Shown here in pieces: positions 56,945-64,000 of a DNA stretch of 64,000 nt. Within the stretch, counting starts at the first letter, position 1. Each line of letters begins with the position of its first letter. Under the pieces are notes generated by a model, which saw only the letters and a program-made list of their open reading frames with translations, did not search any database and was not told the DNA's origin. Made by a program: the position numbers and the translations under genes. This DNA is from Marchantia polymorpha subsp. ruderalis (Eukaryota; Streptophyta; Marchantiopsida; Marchantiales; Marchantiaceae), in the NCBI GenBank assembly GCA_037833965.1, contig AP031353.1, positions 19,346,501 through 19,410,500 of the forward strand. The letters run 5' to 3'.

Positions 56945-59900
56945 ATTTCATAATGCTATATTTCTTCCTTTAATGTTCCTAGATTCTATTCTTTATCATT
57001 TTATTTCATGCTTTACTTCAAACATCACAGCCCCTTATTGATTATGGAAAAACGTTACCATACGTCTTGCTAGCTGGATACTCCCAAATAATGTACAATC
57101 GTTTTACAAGAGGTCACATTAGTGAAATTCTCAAAAGTAATGAATCAATATTCTTTTAGAATGTTGTTTTAATATAGAGTTGTCAGTATGTTTAACACTT
57201 ACAAGGATGTCCTAGCCTCATGGAATAAAGCCCACTTGAAAGCCATCACCACTGTGCACTAGTGCAATCTGTCAAGAGGAGTGCCTATCGGTGATACCTT
57301 TCTTTCGCTTACGGTTATGTCTAACTTTTTCAAACCAGTTCATCCATGTGCTTGGTCCTGTGGATAGAGCATAGATTGACTTGAGATCCCGAAGAATCTG
57401 TCACTTGCTAGATCTGACAATTGACCACATCGCTCTGCCTGCTAATGTTCTTCCACGTCCTCTCCGGAGTCTACATAGTAGTTTATATACAATAATGCTG
57501 AATGTATGAGGAGACTCAGCGTATAAGATAAGGGAAGAGGATATATCTATACAGTGTGGACGTTATTTGAGTGATAAACCTTGTTATCCTCCATATCTGG
57601 TTCCATACAGAGCTATTTGCATCTTTTGAATCAGGTTGGGTATTGACATGACAAGACACGTACTCAGTGACTATGAACGAAGTGTATCATCATTCTCACA
57701 TCGAGGAAAGGGAAGGTGTAGAGGGTGAGTTCGTAGTGACCTAATCGAGACTCTTACTTCAATTTGAATTTACTGCATGCAGAGCACTCTTATTAACTCC
57801 CTCCCTCCCTCCCTCCTTCCCTCCTACAAGAGAAGTGCTTGAGATCCTTGTGATTGATCAGTTTGAATGATTCAAGCACAGGGTCCCAGAAAAAGTTCGC
57901 CAAAAGCTTCCAGCCGATATCGAATTTGAATTTGCTAATTCGACAAAAACAATCTTATGCCTACCGATTCGAGTTGCGTTTGGATGGAACCAGACATATT
58001 AGACACATTCATTGAACCACCGTCTATTTGCAGTCATCTTACTAATGTTGGACGTTCTGGATTTCTGCAGTTGTGGCAGTCTATTTGTCATTTCCTTTGC
58101 CAAAGACAGAGAAATTAAAAGGATGAGACCTGCATGTGTTTCACTGGTCGCTGACAGTTATAAAGTTCTTCACTTAACTAAGCTGAGAGTTTGGGTCGAG
58201 TAAAGGGATTTGATTCGAAATGCACCCGGACAGTGAATTTACTATCACTGGCAGTCTTTTCCATGGTTTGGAGTGTTCGTCGTTTAATGGTGAAGGAGGT
58301 CACGTCAACGAGGAAAGGATGTACAGCAGGTCCCTGACACTTGCACAAGAGGTTTGTACACCAGCTGTAAGACAATGACATACGTGTCCTGTGAATGGGC
58401 AATATTTGGGGTGATCGATTGAGATAAATATGTCTGAGGTACATCTTGAATGAACTGACAACCGACATTAGCAGAAGTGTTCTACACTTCACGTAATGAA
58501 AATGTCATCTGATGCGGTGCTCAAGTGGATATTGTCCCTTTCACACCAGAGGAGAAACCAAGGGGAGCACAAAGACTCGCTCAACGCTGACAATTACGAG
58601 AGATTCCATGACACCATTCTATGCGCTAACAAGTCGTAAGCCAGAGCAAAGCATTCTCAAGTGCTACTGAAATATGTTATCGAAATTTCGGCACAGATCA
58701 TCCTAGAAGCCCAAGCAGAACAATTGAGTGGACGTGAAATTTGTGAATGTGTTTTTCAGCCGAGATTAAACTCCTATAGTTTTTAACGGCTCTCGTGTGT
58801 AAGCCTCGTGAGCTCGACCTCACCGTCCTAACAACAGACGCTGAAATGACAAAAAAGCATACTCAGAACTCCCTGACACTGGCACACTCCTTAATACGAG
58901 TTAGCCTTGTGAAGTGAATCTTTCATCCAGAGTTCACCTCACCAACAAAGTCCTCGATTCACTGGGCTCTAGATTCTACGCGACGTCAACAAGCTCATAC
59001 ACCTTCTAGATTGCATTGCTTCAGTTAATAGTACTTTACACGATCAGGACATCCAGCAACTAACAAAGTTTGGAAATTAATGTGCAACAAGGAATGTTTG
59101 ACTTACTGAAACCGGGTTAATGCAAGGTGTTGTTAGCAAGCATTTATCTCCTTGATCGTGTCTGATTTCGGTCAACCGGAGAAGTTGCCCACTAGAGATG
59201 CCTTATCATGTCCTACATTACGGCTAATCTCAAGGACTGTTTATACATGATCTACGATTAAGGAATCAATGATGACGACTGCTTTCTTAAGTTAGCAGCT
59301 CACTCAACCGGGTAACCAGGACGAGTCTATAGACCCTGAAGACCCTGAAGACCCTCGACGGTCAAAAGAGTGCGCCAAATGTAGCGAGACTGTGAATGGG
59401 TCCGAGCCGTATTCGCGTCACAATCCAAGCGTCAGACGGCTAAGCACGGACGGAAGTGGAATCTCTGTTCACATATGTGAAGTTCCATTACGCTAAGTAA
59501 TCGGGTCAACTCATTATAATGCGATCGGGCAGCATAAAGCCTCCTCTCGGTCCACTGCTGTCATTGCTCGTGACAGCGCAGGTTAGCCCTGTTCGTCCTC
59601 ATAGCCATATCTGGCAGTTTCGTCAAGTCGCCATCAGCAGGTTTAACTTCTATCAGATGGACCCGTTTAACGCCAAGTCGGGTAAGTGCTCCTCCGATTC
59701 TTTTATTCTGTTTTGTACTCTATCCTGTCTACTAGAAAGCTACAGAAGAATGAGTTAGGTACCAGTTACCGCAACGACGTGTAATCTACACCAATGAACT
59801 CTCCCTTTACAAAAGTAGTTAGCACGGACTGCACAGGTATACGAAGGCCCTGTAATTCGCAACTGGATGGAGAAATACTAGTCTTTAGGCTCTCGTCTCT

Positions 59901-60688
59901 GAGTTGTAAGCAACACATCTCGTCGGTCAAAGAATGAAAAGCGAGCTTGACTCTAGGACCGAAGTATGGATCAAGCTAGAAGTATATCAAAAATGTAATT
60001 TTTTGTTGGAGAGAAGCAGACGAATATGAAGAAGCCTCGTACTGTAAGTATGAGTAGCGGTTGATAGCCACCTCCCTATGATTGCATAGAGGGGTGTACA
60101 ATTCACAACTGCTGCTTATTCTGTTACGCCTTTGTCAAACCACCTGCATTAGGAGACAAAAACAGCCCCTCACGCAAGCAATATTATAAACAAAAATTTG
60201 AAATTTAGATTAGAGATTAAGTTTGAACAATTTTAAAGCTTGGATTGAATTTCATGCTTATGGACCGTTTCGTTACCAACTCCGAATGTGCTGAGACAAA
60301 GTACCCGCTCTGTGGGAGGTTTCAAATATAAGGTTATAATAGTTTGCGTCATGTGAGTGAAAATTAGAATTTGCAGCGGAAGGCTGGATCCGCACTCGCC
60401 TTTTGTTGCTCTTTTGATATTCTGGTGCTTGCAGTCGAAACTGGTGGCTGCGCAGTCTCCGGATTCCTGATGCAAGAAGCGGCTGCACGACCGTCCAGAT
60501 GTTGACGGTGGCGTGCAGCCACGTGATGTCTTGGTCCCTTTTCGCAGTTTCACGTTGCTTGTACTTTCCTGTTCCAGATGCCTAGGATCCCATAAGATTC
60601 TCCGTTGTCAGTCTCCAAAAGTATTGCAGGTGCATTATAAAATATGACGAGTGATCGATGTTTTGGAAGGAAAAAGTTATGGATGTGA
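56945..60688. other. No supported gene
   Basis: Short ORFs only. Contains a CCCT/CCTT simple repeat at about 57798-57825 and a short tandem GACCCTGAA/GACCCTGAA at about 59334-59355. Confidence 0.45.
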
Positions 60689-61105
60689 AGACATGCTTGG
60701 TTCTTCAGAGCCTTCGGTCTTTGTACACTAACTTGGAATCTTGGAGTAAAATCAAGGTGGCCATGGCCCAAAGTTTGGTCACCTGAAACCGAGGACTCAG
60801 GTGGAGTTTTCTTTGCATTGGATTCACAGGATCTGGACTTGGATATGCTTGCATTTTCCGAGGATTACTGCAACTTACAACTCAACAAGGACCCTCGTTG
60901 GGTGCTCAATTTTCTTCTCCGTGTGGTTTGTTCACCTACCTCAGGTCATTACAGGAATTGCGCCTCTTGGAACATCATATATACGTCTTTAGCGTATAGA
61001 CATTTTTTACTCACGTCACTTGTTTTCCCGCTATTTATCGACTTGTTTGCTTCAGATTTTTCGGTAAGCCAGAACGTAAATTTCCTCTTTGGTGGAATGA
61101 AATAA
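60689..61105 (+). CDS. Open frame of 138 codons without early ATG, possible exon
   Basis: The frame is open from a TGA at 60686 to a stop at 61105. Its middle reads ALDSQDLDLDMLAFSEDYCN and LNKDPRWVLNFLLRVVCSPT, which looks protein-like, and CAG-GTCATT at about 60943 could be a splice donor. An equally protein-like frame runs antisense at 60550-60771 (contains PKHRSLVIFYNAPAILLETD). I recognise neither. At most one can be a real exon, and both may be relics. Confidence 0.2.
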   Translation, partial: RHAWFFRAFGLCTLTWNLGVKSRWPWPKVWSPETEDSGGVFFALDSQDLDLDMLAFSEDYCNLQLNKDPRWVLNFLLRVVCSPTSGHYRNCASWNIIYTSLAYRHFLLTSLVFPLFIDLFASDFSVSQNVNFLFGGMK

Positions 61106-64000
61106 ATAGAAATGGCTAACTTCTGCTAGTTCGTGTTCCTAATGAAAGAAATGACATGAAAAGCCAAGATTATTTCTAATGATAAAATAGACATTTTCTA
61201 AATTCCTGTTTTGAATTATTGTTACGCTTTTAGGTGATTGATTTAAAGCTTCAACTCGGAAAACTACTTGAAATCTTGATATCTGATTAATTTCCCCCCA
61301 TCCATTTCAAAGGTCCTTACTATCACGAACGACAGAACCAGAGGGTAACATGAGGCTCAGCATTGTGAAACTCAAATACTGTCGTTCTTGTGGAGATCCT
61401 GGAAGTAAACACATGTTTGTTAGAAATTGAAATACCATCTCGTTGTATCAGGGAGCTCAGCTTGTTGAACTATATGTACCTTTGAGATATGAGAGGTGAT
61501 TTACCAACTTAGTCCGAAAACAAACAAATGCTTTAACAGGTGTAGGTGGGTTATCTGAGAATTATGATCACTTTGTGTGATGGCTATCTTTTGCCATTAT
61601 CATTAGGAGAGAGGAGTCAGCTTGCAGCGCTTTTCTTTTGGCATTTCGCGTTCAGACTGTTTTTCTTCAGTCAGAACTGCTGTAGTGAATCATGGCAAGA
61701 CTTTGAAGAGGCTCAGGTTTCTTTAGCTCTAATGATTCCAAGGTATCCATTGCATCAAATATTGTGCAATAATGACTTCAAGCCGAATCACCAACACAAG
61801 ACCTTCACATACTGAATTCCCTGATGGACTACCTTATCCCTAGCGACGAATGGTCTTCCATGAATGGCATAAACATGAATGGCATTATCAAGAAAAAACA
61901 TACTAGCACCAAAACATTGTCTTTTCATAATCTGTGAAGTTTTTTCCACAAGCATGAGATGACAGGAAAAACCGTTTGACGCTGAAAATCATGGACCTCT
62001 CCATACCCAACATAGTGAATGGCAAAGTTCTTGCAGAATGTAAGTCATTCCCAACACAGACACATCTAACAGCCATGGAATATAACATGTTTATGGGAAA
62101 CTACCAGTGTACGGTCCTCAAGTCTTGACTACAATGGCGACAGGTGGCAAATTGAAGATGGCCCCATGCTCTGAAGATCCTATCGCAAGGCAGAAGGAAC
62201 AAGGTCATGATTTATATTCTTAGCATTAACACTACCTTACAAATACCCACTGACTTCAACTCTAAGCTAGCCACGTATTGGTGACCTATTCCGATAGCTT
62301 TGCCTTGGTGAGCCAAATTCAGCCAAGGCATGTCGTACTTTATTTCTTCTGAAGAAAGACATAACTACTGTGCCCCCTGTACTTCTGCAGTAAATCGTAC
62401 TTGGGCAGATTAGGAACCACCTGGTTACTACAGAGACCGCTGAATTAGCTTTGGCCTCGCCACTTCGAGACAGAGTACCTAGCGCAAATTAAGTAGACAT
62501 GCGGCATTCAGGCCTTCAGACTGGATAGTATCTGACACGGATCATTCTCGAATCCTTCGCAAAAGATTCCATATCGATGGTCCCATGGCTCCTTCCATGG
62601 TGTATGCTGCCGTGGTTAACCACTAAACTCGTTGAGATTTTAAATTCTTGTGGGTTTGGACGCTGTTCACTTCCGTGTAGTACTCTTACCTCTATAATCG
62701 TAAGCATCATGAAGTCAACAGAATAAGTAAGTTGTTTGTTGCCGCAGATGATGACAAGCATTCTGCTGTGGTCCTTTGGGGTTCTGGGGTGGAATGATCT
62801 GATCCACAGTTATGCATTAATAGGGTCCTGGGTGTACCATGAAATTGAAACGCAGTTATTTGAAAAATCCAACTACTGAGTACGATAGATTGCTCCCTGT
62901 CAACAAAGGCACCTTAGTCTTCTCCAGTTTTCCAGTTCCATCGGAGTGGGATTTGAGGTATATCTAATGATTGAAACGTTTCAAACGTTGTAAGTTCAAG
63001 AAATGATGGAAGCCAAGCACGGTTTTACTATTTTATGCTTTTTGAAAAGAACTGGGCTGCTGGTAAAGTTATTAGTCGATGGTATTAATTGAAAGCATCT
63101 GGAGGATATGAACATGCTTGCTTCAGACACATTCAATATAAAAAGTTCAGTTGTCTTGATAATCAGGAGTACAGTAATTTGAATCTAAGCTCAAGACATG
63201 CAGCGCGCGTGTACATGCTCACCTACTGACTGCAGATAAGTTTATGGCAGAGGGAAGTCTGATGGTACTAATTCACTTGAAACTGCGTCAAGCCCTTGCT
63301 GGTTGAAAAGTTCTTGAGACACTAAAGCGAACACGTAAACTGATTCATCAACAAAGTGCCTGGATTCAAGGAATAACAACTGAGACCCTTTCGTCATCAT
63401 GCACTGTTCAGCTTCACCAAAACCTAGGACTTAGCTGGAAATCCATGACCAGTCGCGCCTTGTATCATCATGCAATCAGCAGAGGGGGGAATGAGTGCTA
63501 ATCAGGGCATGGCTTGTTTACAAGGTATATTCACCTCTCCATGTACCTGGAAGTAAGGCCATCGGAAGACTGTCGTGCTTACAATATGAGGTGGAAATGG
63601 GTCATCGATCGCATTAGAATGGTCAATAAGCCTTTTTGCTTCTGATGAGATGCGGTTTGGACCTTCCTCAAAGGGAGTGTCTTGCATGGTTGTACCTCAA
63701 ATCCAATAAGTCACCTCTCTTCGACATGATACTGTTTGCAGTGAGAAGGTCCTTTTGTTTTACTTGACGTATACTTCACTGGACATAATTTTGAGTTAAT
63801 TAGAATAGGAGATATCTAGATTCACAACAAGGTTTCAACAATGGTATGCAGTGTAGAACCCTATAGGAAAACCGCAGAAGCCAGGGTATCAATCTGGATT
63901 TCAAAAGGAAAGAAGATGATTTGATGCTTCTGGTACGATAGCAGTTGGTAGACCCAGATTCGATTGTCCACGCATGATATTTAGCAGCTTTCCACCATAA
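61106..64000. other. No supported gene
   Basis: Short ORFs only: 61546-61815 (+) contains SWQDFEEAQVSLALMIPRY, faintly like the RNase H entry of gypsy elements (W, x, F-E, A-L, P), and 62516-62761 (-) is open from an ATG for 81 codons. Neither can be assigned. Confidence 0.4.

Noticed and set aside
57798-57825. CCCT/CCTT simple repeat
   Set aside because: Ordinary microsatellite with no flanking structure of interest.
61546-61815. Gypsy RNase H fragment
   Set aside because: Only a faint W/FE/P spacing match over about 20 residues; not enough to call.

Overview
This is eukaryotic nuclear DNA from a land plant. The support is a plant-type tRNA-Arg(CCU), an AVT1-type vacuolar amino-acid transporter and a UNE2-like MFS carrier (both split by short GT-AG introns), and degenerate Ty1/copia, pogo, LINE-like and tRNA-derived repeats. 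Low gene density, 193-331 bp introns and an intronless P450 fit a bryophyte or other early-diverging lineage, but the species is not determined by what I can see. There are no operons, CRISPR arrays or other prokaryotic features.

Layout. 1-10 kb: one plausible unknown 261-aa protein gene (2006-2791, +), a LINE-like reverse-transcriptase tail (about 4.4-5.0 kb, -), and many short unassignable ORFs. 10.4-12.1 kb (-): an intact 541-codon clan-71-like cytochrome P450 whose heme-ligand cysteine position encodes serine. 14.3-16.6 kb (-): a three-exon AVT1-type transporter (587 aa). 17.7 kb (-): tRNA-Arg(CCU). 17.8-23.7 kb: gene-poor DNA with several perfect hairpins. 23.7-27.3 kb: AT-rich transposon graveyard, with a nest of inverted CCTCCCAATAGTGACAT-type repeats, then a copia relic interrupted by a 750-bp pogo-type element. 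27.3-35.5 kb: AT-rich, no genes, with a tandem duplication and a tRNA-Pro-like relic. 35.5-37.8 kb (-): a four-exon UNE2-like MFS transporter (512 aa). 38-48 kb: more repeats and relics, including a copia gag fragment. 48-51 kb: a cluster of tRNA-derived, SINE-like internal-promoter sequences. 55.06-56.94 kb: a degenerate copia element with both LTRs and a TAAAA target-site duplication. 57-64 kb: nothing convincingly genic.

The three recognised protein genes (P450, AVT1-like, UNE2-like MFS) are all on the minus strand. They share no obvious pathway; as usual in plants they should be independent transcription units. The most unusual observations are the P450 with a C-to-S change in an otherwise open frame, the pogo element whose removal with one TA restores the copia frame, and the abundance of perfect short-loop inverted repeats (arms of 10-22 bp, loops usually 0-6 nt) with no assigned function.
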